Below are positions 25,424 to 34,596 of a stretch of DNA of 64,000 nt, piece by piece; the first letter of the stretch is position 1, and each line of letters opens with the position of its first letter. The stretch is from Planctomycetaceae bacterium (lineage in GTDB: Bacteria > Planctomycetota > Planctomycetia > Pirellulales > Pirellulaceae). Under the pieces are notes generated by a model. The model had not been told where the DNA came from. It worked only from the letters and a program-made list of their open reading frames with translations, and did no database searches. The position numbers and the translations under genes were made by a program. The stretch is from positions 209,357 through 273,356 of the forward strand of contig JAEUIQ010000021.1 of NCBI GenBank assembly GCA_016794985.1. Direction: 5' to 3'.

Positions 25424-25869
25424 GTTTCTCAAAAAAATCCAGTTGAGATCCTAGTTCGACACCGCCACATTAATGACCGGCACGGAGCTAGTTGCCGGTG
25501 ATCCCGAGTGTGCGTTACGACGCAAGCTGCCGGTAATTCGCAGACACCGGCGGGGCGAGCGCCCTGCCGCTCACGAAACAGGAGAACCCACAATCTCCAG
25601 TGTTTCTGAGTCAAAGTGGCGCAGTCCAACTAGTCTAGGGCTTGTTACAGCGACAAAACGCAAGAGGATCCCTTCGGCCGGTGACGATATAGAACCGAAA
25701 GCGAGGCCCCAGCGGGAACTCAGGCTCCGATGTTCACCTTGATCCGCCGGAACGGACCGGGGATAATGCCCCGCGCCGTCCAAATGACTGGTGGAACTCG
25801 AGTGCCCTGAATTGGTCGGTGATGCGTGTGGCAACTTGCGACCAAAGTACCTTTTCGAAGTGTGGTTCT
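25424..25869. other. Intergenic region between PEP-CTERM and DsbD genes
   Basis: 446 bases without a convincing gene. An inverted repeat ACCGGCA (25476-25482)/TGCCGGT (25493-25499) lies about 50 bases after the PEP-CTERM stop and could terminate that operon. A GC-rich imperfect hairpin (CGGGG/CCCCG core, about 25754-25779) precedes the DsbD gene. Confidence 0.5.
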
Positions 25870-28737
25870 ATGATTTGTGCGAAGCAGCGATGGGGAGTCG
25901 TTTCCCTTATTTCAAGCTCGTTGTTGGTCCTTTTTGGTTGCTGGGCCATGCTGCCATCCGTTGGTTGGGGGCAAGGGTTTGGGGGTGGATTCGGTCAACA
26001 ACCTTCACCAGACCAATTGGTTCGATTATCGGCGAAGTTGCGGCCCGAGCAAAACTCACAGCGGGCGATGGTTGAGTTGACCGCGGTCATTGCGCCCCAG
26101 CATCATGTTTATTCGACCGACCAAGCAAAGCCAGGGCGTCCCAGTGTGATTAGCTTATCTGGGACACCGAATTGCCGCTTATTGGGGACTTTTGTGGCGG
26201 ACAAAAATCCGTTGGTCAAAGAACGCGATCCGGACTTGCAAATTCGAACCGAGACCTTCAAAGATAAAGTGACTTGGTCGGCAGCGGTGGAATTTCCGGC
26301 CGATGTCGTGGTTGCGGAGCAAGTATTAGAGCTGAAGTATTCGGGGCTCGTTTGCAAATCAGCTGGCAGCTGCTTTCCCATCGACGGGAAGACCGTGAAG
26401 ACGACGTTGGGCGAAACGGTGTCGACGATTGATGCGGGGCTGATCGACGCATCGCCACCGATCCCGACCGGCGGGACAGAAGTTGCAAACCATGCCAGTG
26501 ATTCCGCGGCTTCCACTGCAACATCGAACCCAGATGCGGACAAAGCAACTTCCGGCGTCGTTGCACCGCAGCAGGAAGCTGCTCGCTTGGACGGCCAGAC
26601 CGAATTCTCTGATGGATTTGCCACAATCACCGGTAAACTCAGCCATCGGAGCGCCAAGCCGGGTGATACCGTTAGTATCTTTCTCACGGCCGACGTGATC
26701 CCAGGGCACCACACTTATCCGAATTTGCCCGTTGGTGAAACCCCGGCAGAACCGTATATGCCAACGTACCTAGGTGTGTTGTCAGTGGCCGGGGGAATGG
26801 GGCAGGGTGCGGGAACTGAACCTGCCATGTCTGGCTTCCAGTTTTCGAACCCAGTTGCCGACCAGGAACCGCATGACCATGTTTCCCCGGATGGTTCGGT
26901 AACGGTTCCGGCGCTGGATGGTATCGTGAACTGGGAGATTCAGTTTCAAGTGCCGAAAGAGACACGATTTGGTACGTATCAAATCACTGGCGTCATTCAG
27001 TACCAAACCTGTGATGAGCATAGTTGTCAGCCCCCGCTGCCACTAGTTTGGCAAGTGCCATTGGTCATTAATGATACCACCATCGTGGAATCGACTCCGG
27101 CAGTCTTCAAGGTCATCAACGCAATGGCACAGACGTTGCTCTCGGACAGCACCGCCGCAAGCAAGTTCATGGCTTCACTTGGTGGCAACGAAACGCCTGT
27201 GGCGAGTGTTCCATCGGAGTCAGGAAAAGCCGTTCTCGATGTTTCAAAACTCAAGCCTGATCTCAAGTTTGATGCCAAAACCCTCTCGGTTCCCATGGTA
27301 ATCTTGGTCGCCTTGTTTGGTGGTTTCGTTTTAAACTTCATGCCGTGCGTGCTACCAGTCATCGGGCTAAAGATCTTGTCGTTGGTCGAGCAGGCTGGTG
27401 AAAGCCGTGTTCAGGCCTTCAAGTACAACGGCGTGTATGTGTTGGGGATGTTGGCGGTGTTCTGGGTATTGGCCTTGATGATTGCGTTTCAGCAAATGGC
27501 GGGCTGGGGCAGCCAGTTTAGCAGCACATTGTTTACCATCGTATTTTCCGGTGTGATCTTTGCGATGGCGCTCAGCTATTTGGAAGTGTGGGAAATTGTG
27601 TTGCCCAGTGCGGTCGGGCAACACTCGGCGAAGTTGGAACAAAAAGAAGGATTGATAGGCACGTTTTTCAAGGGCGGTGTCACCACGATACTCGCAACAC
27701 CGTGTAGCGGTCCTGGGTTGGCCACGGCTCTGGCTTGGTGTGCCGACAAGCCGCCGGCTTACGTTTTCCTCGTGTTCACGTGCTTGGGACTGGGCATGGG
27801 ATTGCCTTACTTGGCTGTTGCAATTTACCCACCCATCATTTCATTCTTACCCAAACCGGGCCCGTGGATGCTGACGTTCAAGCAGGTCATGGGGTTTGTG
27901 TTGTTGGGGACAGTGGCCTTTTTCTTGTCGTATATTGAGCTGGCCTATTTATTTCCAACCGTTTGCTTTTTGATGGTAATCTGGTTCGGCTGTTGGCTGG
28001 TGGGGCGACTCAGCTTTTTGTCATCGACGACCACATGGATGGCCACTTGGGCAGCCGCGGTCATAACAATTTTGGCGGGCAGTCACTTTATCTATGGCTG
28101 GAAGATCGCTCCGGAAAGCAGCGCTTGGCTCTCGGAGCGGGGAATGCCATTCGATTGGAACGCGAAACTCGCGAATTCCTGGAACCTCTATGATTCGCAA
28201 GAGTATCGTTTGAACACTTTCGTCGACCGACAAATTCAGTACCGGCAAAGTCAGCCAGTGTTGGATTCGAAAGATCACAAAATTGATTGGAAGCCATTTT
28301 CCTTAGAAGATCTGGAAAGTCGGCTCCATGGCGAAAAGCCCGAAACCATCTTGATTGACTTCACCGCCGAATGGTGCGCGAATTGTAAGGTGTTCGAGCG
28401 AACCGTATTGCATAGCGAAGAAGTCGAAAAACGATTGCGAAGCGGACATGTCACGACGGTGATCGCGGATAAAACGCTGCCGCAGCCCGATATGGATGCG
28501 ATGTTAAAGCAGTTGACCGGAACAACCGCGATCCCCGTGTATGCGATCTTCGCCAAAGATCGCCCGTTTGACCCGATTGTGCTGGACGGCACGACCATTT
28601 CCATTGCCAACGTCCAAGCAGCGCTGGACAAGGCCGGGGTGCCGGCGGCAAATGAAATCGACATGCCAGAGGAGCAGTCGCCTGCCGATGCAGCGTTTGC
28701 CGATAATGGGCCGCCGATGCCGGTGAGCCAACAATGA
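25870..28737 (+). CDS. DsbD-family protein-disulfide reductase with two N-terminal alpha-type domains
   Basis: A 955-aa membrane protein that passes reducing equivalents from cytoplasmic thioredoxin across the membrane. After a signal peptide there are two tandem DsbD-alpha-like domains: the first carries a Cys-x5-Cys pair in LVCKSAGSCFPIDGK (about 158-172), the second a Cys-x4-Cys pair in QTCDEHSCQPPLP (about 379-391). The membrane part (about 475-745) has the redox Cys residues in VLNFMPCVLPVIG and LATPCSGPGLATALAW. The C-terminal thioredoxin-like domain has DFTAEWCANCKVFERT (about 832-847). Classic DsbD has one alpha domain and about 570-600 aa. ATG 25870 is chosen for the signal peptide; GTG 25819 and ATG 25822 are alternatives. 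Its stop overlaps the next gene as ATGA. Confidence 0.9.
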   Translation: MICAKQRWGVVSLISSSLLVLFGCWAMLPSVGWGQGFGGGFGQQPSPDQLVRLSAKLRPEQNSQRAMVELTAVIAPQHHVYSTDQAKPGRPSVISLSGTPNCRLLGTFVADKNPLVKERDPDLQIRTETFKDKVTWSAAVEFPADVVVAEQVLELKYSGLVCKSAGSCFPIDGKTVKTTLGETVSTIDAGLIDASPPIPTGGTEVANHASDSAASTATSNPDADKATSGVVAPQQEAARLDGQTEFSDGFATITGKLSHRSAKPGDTVSIFLTADVIPGHHTYPNLPVGETPAEPYMPTYLGVLSVAGGMGQGAGTEPAMSGFQFSNPVADQEPHDHVSPDGSVTVPALDGIVNWEIQFQVPKETRFGTYQITGVIQYQTCDEHSCQPPLPLVWQVPLVINDTTIVESTPAVFKVINAMAQTLLSDSTAASKFMASLGGNETPVASVPSESGKAVLDVSKLKPDLKFDAKTLSVPMVILVALFGGFVLNFMPCVLPVIGLKILSLVEQAGESRVQAFKYNGVYVLGMLAVFWVLALMIAFQQMAGWGSQFSSTLFTIVFSGVIFAMALSYLEVWEIVLPSAVGQHSAKLEQKEGLIGTFFKGGVTTILATPCSGPGLATALAWCADKPPAYVFLVFTCLGLGMGLPYLAVAIYPPIISFLPKPGPWMLTFKQVMGFVLLGTVAFFLSYIELAYLFPTVCFLMVIWFGCWLVGRLSFLSSTTTWMATWAAAVITILAGSHFIYGWKIAPESSAWLSERGMPFDWNAKLANSWNLYDSQEYRLNTFVDRQIQYRQSQPVLDSKDHKIDWKPFSLEDLESRLHGEKPETILIDFTAEWCANCKVFERTVLHSEEVEKRLRSGHVTTVIADKTLPQPDMDAMLKQLTGTTAIPVYAIFAKDRPFDPIVLDGTTISIANVQAALDKAGVPAANEIDMPEEQSPADAAFADNGPPMPVSQQ

Positions 28738-29576
28738 ACCCAGGCCGCGATGATCTGGTACCGTTGATTGACAGCGAACGACCGGTGGCGGTCGTCACTG
28801 GCAGTTCATCGGGGATTGGACGTGCTATTGCGATTCAACTCGCCAAGCAAGGGTTTGATTTGATTGTTCATGCCGGGCGAAATCTCCAACGGGCTGAAGA
28901 AACAGCCGCCCTGGTGCGCGGTCAAACCGCGAATGCGTTGGTTAGCATGTGCGATTTCTCCCAAGTTTCGGATGGATTCGAGCGATTTGTTCATGAAGCC
29001 TTTGCCTGGCGAGGATCGATCGCTTGCTGGATAAATAATGCCGGTGGAGATGTTTTGACTGGGGCTCGAAAAGATTGGCCGTTCGAGGAAAAGCTCGACT
29101 ATCTCTGGCAAGTTGATGTTCGCTCGACCCTGTTATTATCCAGGTTGGTTGCTGAGCGGATGATTCGTAACGAAGTCCAAGGCAAGGCGGACGCGAACCT
29201 GGGGTCGGTTATCAACGTGGGATGGGATCAAGCCCAAACGGGCTTGCCCGGTGCGAGTGGTCAAATGTTCGCCTGCACCAAGGGTGCCATCATGTCGATG
29301 ACGGCGGCTCTGGCCAAGACATACGCTCCGCGAGTGCGGTTCAATTGTGTTGCGCCGGGATGGATTCAAACTCAATGGGGCGAAGAGGCCGACCCGGCCT
29401 GGAGTGAACTTGTGGCTCAGCAGTCCTTACAACGAAGGTGGGGACAGCCACAGGATGTTGCTTCCGTGGTTGGTTTTTTGGTCTCGCCCTCGGGGACATT
29501 CATCAATGGTCAATGTTTACCGGTAAATGGGGGGCTGGGGGAATTGAGTTGTGAGCTGAGGACCCGACTTTGCTGA
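28734..29576 (+). CDS. SDR-fold protein lacking the catalytic Ser and Tyr
   Basis: A 280-aa Rossmann-fold protein of the short-chain dehydrogenase/reductase family. The cofactor loop TGSSSGIGRAIAIQ (about 22-35) and WINNAGGD (about 99-106) are intact, and the C-terminal FINGQCLPVNGG is typical. The usual active-site pair is not: where SDRs have Y-x3-K the sequence is FACTK (about 180-184, Phe for Tyr, Lys kept), and the strand that normally ends in Ser reads INVGWDQ. The helix-4 Asn position is Arg/Ser in QVDVRSTLL. It may be a binding protein or use other chemistry. It overlaps the DsbD stop codon by ATGA, so the two are translationally coupled. Confidence 0.85.
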   Translation: MNPGRDDLVPLIDSERPVAVVTGSSSGIGRAIAIQLAKQGFDLIVHAGRNLQRAEETAALVRGQTANALVSMCDFSQVSDGFERFVHEAFAWRGSIACWINNAGGDVLTGARKDWPFEEKLDYLWQVDVRSTLLLSRLVAERMIRNEVQGKADANLGSVINVGWDQAQTGLPGASGQMFACTKGAIMSMTAALAKTYAPRVRFNCVAPGWIQTQWGEEADPAWSELVAQQSLQRRWGQPQDVASVVGFLVSPSGTFINGQCLPVNGGLGELSCELRTRLC

Positions 29577-29973
29577 TTTTGTCGTTGGCGAGCCTACGCC
29601 ATGCCAATGGACCAACGGACCTCGATTCAAACTATATCCGAAGGGACATGTTGACGAATCGTCCGTTATTGTCGTTTAGTGGCGTGTGATTTTCCGCAAG
29701 CGGTTTTTCGGTCGCAATTTGGGACGGTGCTTCGCGGGGAGAACGTGAATTCGGTTCGTGATGCAAGGCGGCAAATTGCGGACAATGCTTCCGATTGTGT
29801 GGCCGGACAATTTCCAAATAGAACGTTTTTTTTGCGTCGCAGATACTAAAGACCAAGGTAAGGTTGACCGTGGTGGGTTCGATTTCCAGACCTTGGATTA
29901 GGCGAGATGACGGCGGACTTTGGCACCTTGTGCCCGACCTGCGAACGGATTCAATTCAAAGTATTCGGACTTA
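29577..29973. other. Intergenic region before the kinase gene
   Basis: 397 bases with no recognisable gene or RNA; the upstream boundary depends on the kinase start, which could be TTG 29920. Confidence 0.4.
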
Positions 29974-32175
29974 ATGAGACTGATGAGTTGGCGACCAAAT
30001 TCTGACGATGCAGGTTCCGTACGATCGGGGGCGGTTGGGCTGTCTTCAGGAAGCGTCATTTGGCCGCTCAATGCCGAGACGTCGAGCGCCGCCTCGAATG
30101 TTCAAGACGATTCTGAGCAAGTTGGTCAAGACAAGCCGTCGTTGGCGGAGTTGAGTGTCACGATCGATTTGGTCAAATCGCTTGCAGATGAACCCGAATT
30201 TGAATTAGAAAGCGATTCAGAGTCGGCGCCAAAGACTGAATCCAGTGCCGCCGGAACTTCCAATTCTAGCAAACTGCATCTTGGTTCTGGCAAAGCCGTG
30301 CGAGTGGAGCGACGTGCGGGTTCGGCGGAAGGTTCGACGCGTTGGGCAAAGCTTAGCCCTTCGGATTCGGACTCGGATTTTTCGCCCTCGTTTGAAGATA
30401 CGGACCGCTTCGAGTTGGTCGAGGTTTCAGGGCCGGAGGCTGACAACGTTGGGCCTGAACCCAATCGATCGCGGCTGTGGGGTTGGTTGGATGCGCCCAG
30501 GTTGCGGAACTTTATTGCCTCGCTGGCTTTATCGGCTGAAGCGGGCGGCAAGATGGTTGATCATGCGGTTGGATTGGCGATCGGTTCTCAAGCCAGTCTG
30601 ACAACAGAGACTCAGAAACTCTTGCATCAGCGCTTGAAGATTACCACGTTACTGCTTTTCTTTGGGTTTGTGGTTTCGTTGGTCGCCGAATCATTTTTCT
30701 TTGGTGGCTGGCGAAGTTCTGCCGAATTCATGCGACTGTGGTCCGAGGTATTTCTCACCACGATCATGGGATTTATCAGTTGGAGGCTTCTGACTGGTTG
30801 TCCGCATTTCTTCCGTAATCTGAGGTTGATTGAGTTCTTAGTCTTTGCGTCCGCAAGTTGGATTCTTGCCTTGAATTCATGGGTGGTATTGGAACGGGGG
30901 GACCCCGCGGAAGCGGTCGCAACGCTTTCTGGGCCTTGGTTGGCCTTGGTTTTTACTTATGCCTTGTTCATACCGAATCATTGGCGTCGGGCACTGAGTG
31001 GTATTGCCTCGATGGCTTTTGCCCCGGTGATCTTGGCCTTGTTGGCTGGTTTTTTCTCGACGCGAATCGCCCTGTTTTCTGGGATGTCTGCGGAGTATAC
31101 CCACGGGCTTGTTAATTTGGCCTTGCTGAGTGGTTTCTCGACGGTGGCCGCGACTTGGGGGGTTTACACAATCGGCTCGCTCCGCAGCGAAGCCTATTCT
31201 GCCAAACAGTTTGGTCAGTATAGTTTGAGCCTCAAATTGGGCACGGGTGGCATGGGCGATGTTTATGTGGCCGAGCATCTGCTGCTGAAAAGGCCCTGTG
31301 CGATCAAGGTCATCAAGCCCCATCAATCCAACGATCCGAAGATGTTGGAGCGGTTCGAACGGGAAGTTCGTTCGACCGCCAAGTTGACCCATTGGAACAC
31401 GGTGGCCATTTACGATTATGGACGCGCCGAAGATGGGACTTTTTTCTATGTGATGGAGTACTTGCCGGGATTGAACTTGTCTCAAATCGTCAAGATGTTT
31501 GGGCCTTTGCCGCCGGGACGGGTCATTCATTTGTTGGTGCAAATTTGCGACGCGTTGGCGGAAGCCCACCATCACGGAATGATTCACCGCGATTTGAAAC
31601 CCGCGAACATTTTCGCGTCCAAACGTGGCAGCAAGTATGACGTCGCAAAGCTCCTCGATTTCGGACTTGTGCGACGAAAGGTTCGGCGCGAAGGGCAGGT
31701 GGAGACTCCCGGTGCCGCGGTTGGATCGCCGCTGTACATGTCACCGGAACAGGCGCTCGGTCGATCAATGGACCATCGAAGCGACATTTATAGTTTGGGA
31801 GTGACCGCTTATTTTCTTTTGACGGGCCAACCTCCGTTTCGGTATTCTGAACCGCTGAAGGTGATGCGCGCCCACGCCAAGAAGACACCGCCAACGTTTG
31901 AGTCGCTCGGCGTCGACGTTCCGGCAGATTTGGCACAAGTCATCATGAAGTGCCTTTGCAAGTCTCCTGAAGATCGATATCCCGATGTCGAGAGTCTGCG
32001 TCAAGCATTTCTGCAATGTGCCAGTTCCGGCGATTGGACTTGGTTGCACGCCGCGCAGTGGTGGAAGTTGCATCGGTGCCCAGAAAAGTCTGGATTGGAT
32101 CTTGCGATTGAAAACGACCGTTTGTCTGAGTGGTTGGCACTGTCGAACAGCACGGAAACAGCCTCGTCCAACTAG
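29974..32175 (+). CDS. Membrane-anchored Ser/Thr protein kinase with C-terminal kinase domain
   Basis: A 733-aa Hanks-type kinase with an unusual layout. Residues 1 to about 190 are Ser/Asp/Glu-rich and probably disordered; about 222-405 hold six membrane segments (LLFFGFVVSLVAESFFFGG, FLVFASASWILALNSW and others); the kinase domain is at the C-terminal end, about 417-685. All kinase motifs are intact: GTGGMGDVYVAE loop, AIKVIKP Lys, HRDLKPANIF catalytic loop (about 539), LDFGLV in place of DFG, GSPLYMSPEQALG and DIYSLGVTAYFLLTGQPPF. In most bacterial kinases the kinase comes first and sensor domains follow the membrane segment. The start is uncertain: ATG 29974, ATG 29983 and TTG 29920 all lack a strong ribosome binding site. 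No phosphatase is adjacent. Confidence 0.9.
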   Translation: MRLMSWRPNSDDAGSVRSGAVGLSSGSVIWPLNAETSSAASNVQDDSEQVGQDKPSLAELSVTIDLVKSLADEPEFELESDSESAPKTESSAAGTSNSSKLHLGSGKAVRVERRAGSAEGSTRWAKLSPSDSDSDFSPSFEDTDRFELVEVSGPEADNVGPEPNRSRLWGWLDAPRLRNFIASLALSAEAGGKMVDHAVGLAIGSQASLTTETQKLLHQRLKITTLLLFFGFVVSLVAESFFFGGWRSSAEFMRLWSEVFLTTIMGFISWRLLTGCPHFFRNLRLIEFLVFASASWILALNSWVVLERGDPAEAVATLSGPWLALVFTYALFIPNHWRRALSGIASMAFAPVILALLAGFFSTRIALFSGMSAEYTHGLVNLALLSGFSTVAATWGVYTIGSLRSEAYSAKQFGQYSLSLKLGTGGMGDVYVAEHLLLKRPCAIKVIKPHQSNDPKMLERFEREVRSTAKLTHWNTVAIYDYGRAEDGTFFYVMEYLPGLNLSQIVKMFGPLPPGRVIHLLVQICDALAEAHHHGMIHRDLKPANIFASKRGSKYDVAKLLDFGLVRRKVRREGQVETPGAAVGSPLYMSPEQALGRSMDHRSDIYSLGVTAYFLLTGQPPFRYSEPLKVMRAHAKKTPPTFESLGVDVPADLAQVIMKCLCKSPEDRYPDVESLRQAFLQCASSGDWTWLHAAQWWKLHRCPEKSGLDLAIENDRLSEWLALSNSTETASSN

Positions 32176-33004
32176 GGCTTTTGGACCGAACCCCAGAAAT
32201 TTTCAAATTCTTTCAAGAATTTTCCCCACCCCCCCACCCATTTTTTCGTTTAGTAGGTCGAGGCAGCTGATCGGCGGCAGACCTTCCGTTTGGGGGGATT
32301 TGGTCGGTGGATGCGTGAGCGACGGGTGGCGTTTCGCGCGGGGCAGGCAACTTGGACGTAGACAACCTGTACTGAAATTAGCCGGGTCGAAAAAACCTGG
32401 ACAAAGTTGGCAAAGACACTGTTGGCAAGGACACTGTTGGCTAGGACAAAGCTGCTTTGGGCGTAGCTGGCTTGGTCTGGGAAAGCTTTGTTGTTGGCAG
32501 CGGGGTTTAGGCGACTTGGATAGCTCGAATTGACAATCTTGTGAGTGACAAGCTCATTTTGTAGTTGTCGAATTTGGACTGACTAGTCACGGACAGGAAG
32601 TCGGCACGTGGCGGCAAGTAAGGCATGGGGGGGGGGTTCTCTGGACCTGTTTTACTCTATGAAGTTGACCACGACCAAATCTCCCTGAGGAAGCTTCTTC
32701 TCAATTTTTCTGGGCCTTAGTCACTTTCTCTTTCGGTGCCCGGTGCAATCGTTACGTTCCCTAGTCTAAGTTTATTTATCTTATCAATACAACGGCTCCG
32801 GCATTCTCGACCCAAATCTCCTGAATTGACTTTTTTGCCTGATCCACAGACTCCGATGAAACTCCACGTGTCGTTAATGGTCGGCACGTCCTGGAGGTCA
32901 TGTTCGTATTGCCTTTCGAACGTGTTCCAGGCGAATCGGACTGCTTCCGATCTTTACCATCCCACCTCAATCACTAAACGAATAATCCTCGAAGGATCGC
33001 AACG
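32176..33004. other. Long intergenic region with short repeats and a G-run
   Basis: 829 bases without a convincing gene. AAATTCTT (32205-32212) and AAGAATTT (32215-32222) form a possible hairpin 30 bases after the kinase stop. Three tandem 15-bp units (TTGGCWAGGACAMWG type) start at 32407, 32422 and 32437, and ten consecutive G occur at 32627-32636. The promoter of the downstream secreted protein must lie in its right part. Confidence 0.55.
32407..32451. repeat. Three tandem 15-bp repeats
   Basis: Units TTGGCAAAGACACTG, TTGGCAAGGACACTG and TTGGCTAGGACAAAG follow one another directly; weaker relatives continue to about 32485. They are outside any convincing gene. Confidence 0.75.
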
Positions 33005-34114
33005 ATGCGGATCATTAGTTACTTCCGAACGGAAACCAAGACACCACGAAACGGAGCTCCAGCACTGGTTTGTCGAACGCCACTAGTTGCGGGGTTGTTT
33101 GCGCTATTGATGTCGCTAATCGCATTTCCAGTCAATGCTCAATCGTACAGCCTCAGCGGCTGTCGATTGACGGACAGCCAGTTCTTGGATCGTTTGAAGG
33201 CACACTCAGATTGGCAAGTTGGTTTGGATTTTCCTCTTTTCAGCGACTCGACGACCTGCGGTTTCGAGTTAAGAGTGGTTGAACAGTCTTCGCAAGAATC
33301 GTCGAACGACGAGTCAGCAGACTTGGAACTTGAAATCTTGCGATCGGTTTGCGAACTATTGCACCTTGATCCATGTGAGGCGTACGCACATCTTTGGGCG
33401 CCACCGGTTCAACGAGTCAAAGCGAATTCACCGACCGCCGTCCAGATTGATCGGGCCCAAGTCGTTCGTTGGATTGATGGGGCATACGAAATTGGCCTCG
33501 GGCTGGCCTCGGCGGCGATGACACCGTTTGAACGTTTGAACCGCGAAATCGACACCTACCGCGACGACATCAGGAATCACAAGGTCCTTGTCGAGTTGAC
33601 GAGCTTTGGCCACTCGGTCGTTGGCAAGCTGTCGCACGCTTCACAGTTTGTTCCCTCGACTTTTTCGAATTGGACAGATTCGGCCGACAAGTCTAACGTG
33701 TCGCAGCGATACCGTCAGGGCTGGTCGGACCTAGCCACCAATTTGCTTGGTCTTCGCGGGTATTGGGAGGTCCAAAGGGAGCGGTTCTTTGAGTGGGTTG
33801 GGAACATGCCGGTCGACGTGTCCGCAGTTCATTGGGCGGAAGGCGCGTGGGGTCGGGCCAGCGAGATCGGCAGTTCAGCGAAAAACATCACGAATTCGTG
33901 GTTGCAGGAGCCCCCAATCCAACCGATTCCGACTGCCTCCTACATTGGCCTGCACAGAGCTATCGATCGGGTTATGCAGAGCGTGGGCGTCCAAATTCGG
34001 GTCTGGAAGAATCGCGGACACTTGGCGGTTCACGGAGCCGCACGGTTGACGGAGTTGCAGAACGCGGCATTCGAGCGGATCGTTCTGGAGCAATTCGATG
34101 CAATCTTGCGGTAG
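33005..34114 (+). CDS. Secreted protein of unknown function
   Basis: I do not recognise this 369-aa protein. Its N-terminus has a signal peptide (TPLVAGLFALLMSLIAFPVNA, about residues 25-45). Two Cys lie in the early mature part (SGCRLTDSQF and STTCGFELRV) and two more in SVCELLHLDPCEAYAHLW (about 115-132), so disulfides are likely. The remainder is mainly helical with many Trp residues (QGWSDLATNLLGLRGYWEV, EWVGNMP, HWAEGAWGRA). GGATCGCAACG precedes the ATG without a strong ribosome binding site. It lies upstream of the large VWA protein on the same strand but 482 bases away, so common transcription is not implied. Confidence 0.65.
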   Translation: MRIISYFRTETKTPRNGAPALVCRTPLVAGLFALLMSLIAFPVNAQSYSLSGCRLTDSQFLDRLKAHSDWQVGLDFPLFSDSTTCGFELRVVEQSSQESSNDESADLELEILRSVCELLHLDPCEAYAHLWAPPVQRVKANSPTAVQIDRAQVVRWIDGAYEIGLGLASAAMTPFERLNREIDTYRDDIRNHKVLVELTSFGHSVVGKLSHASQFVPSTFSNWTDSADKSNVSQRYRQGWSDLATNLLGLRGYWEVQRERFFEWVGNMPVDVSAVHWAEGAWGRASEIGSSAKNITNSWLQEPPIQPIPTASYIGLHRAIDRVMQSVGVQIRVWKNRGHLAVHGAARLTELQNAAFERIVLEQFDAILR

Positions 34115-34596
34115 TTTTTGCTACATGTCCGCAGGACGTCGGGCCATCGACGGACCGAATCTTGGATGTTCGTGGCGGCTAAGGGTTGAAAGTGGATTGG
34201 CATCTGGGCCAATCCACGGCAAAACCCAGCGATTTCTGTAATTGGCATACGATTCGCATGAACGTAGGGTTCGCACATCGGAAATTGGCCGTTCGACAAG
34301 TTCGAAGCACGTGTGTTGGGGATAGCGATAATAGCGTTCAGTCGGTTCGGGCCGAATGGTCTGGGCAGAGAATCGCGATTGTAGCGGAACCAGCAGGAAA
34401 TGGTCGGTTTTGTGTAGTGCAAATCGGGAGCACGAAATAAACTAACAGGATGGGACGCTTGGTAGCGGCGTTTCAACATAAACAGGGAGCGTGACACTTC
34501 CTTTCAAAACCTTTGGGTCGCAAATTGTTGCATCGCCGGGTCAATTGTGAACGGTGGAATGACGGCAACTTGAGGACCGAGAACCGGAGCTTTTTA
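34115..34596. other. Intergenic region before the VWA protein gene
   Basis: 482 bases. A frame continuous with the VWA gene extends upstream to 34513 but lacks signal-peptide logic. I see no repeat, RNA gene or clear promoter. Confidence 0.45.
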
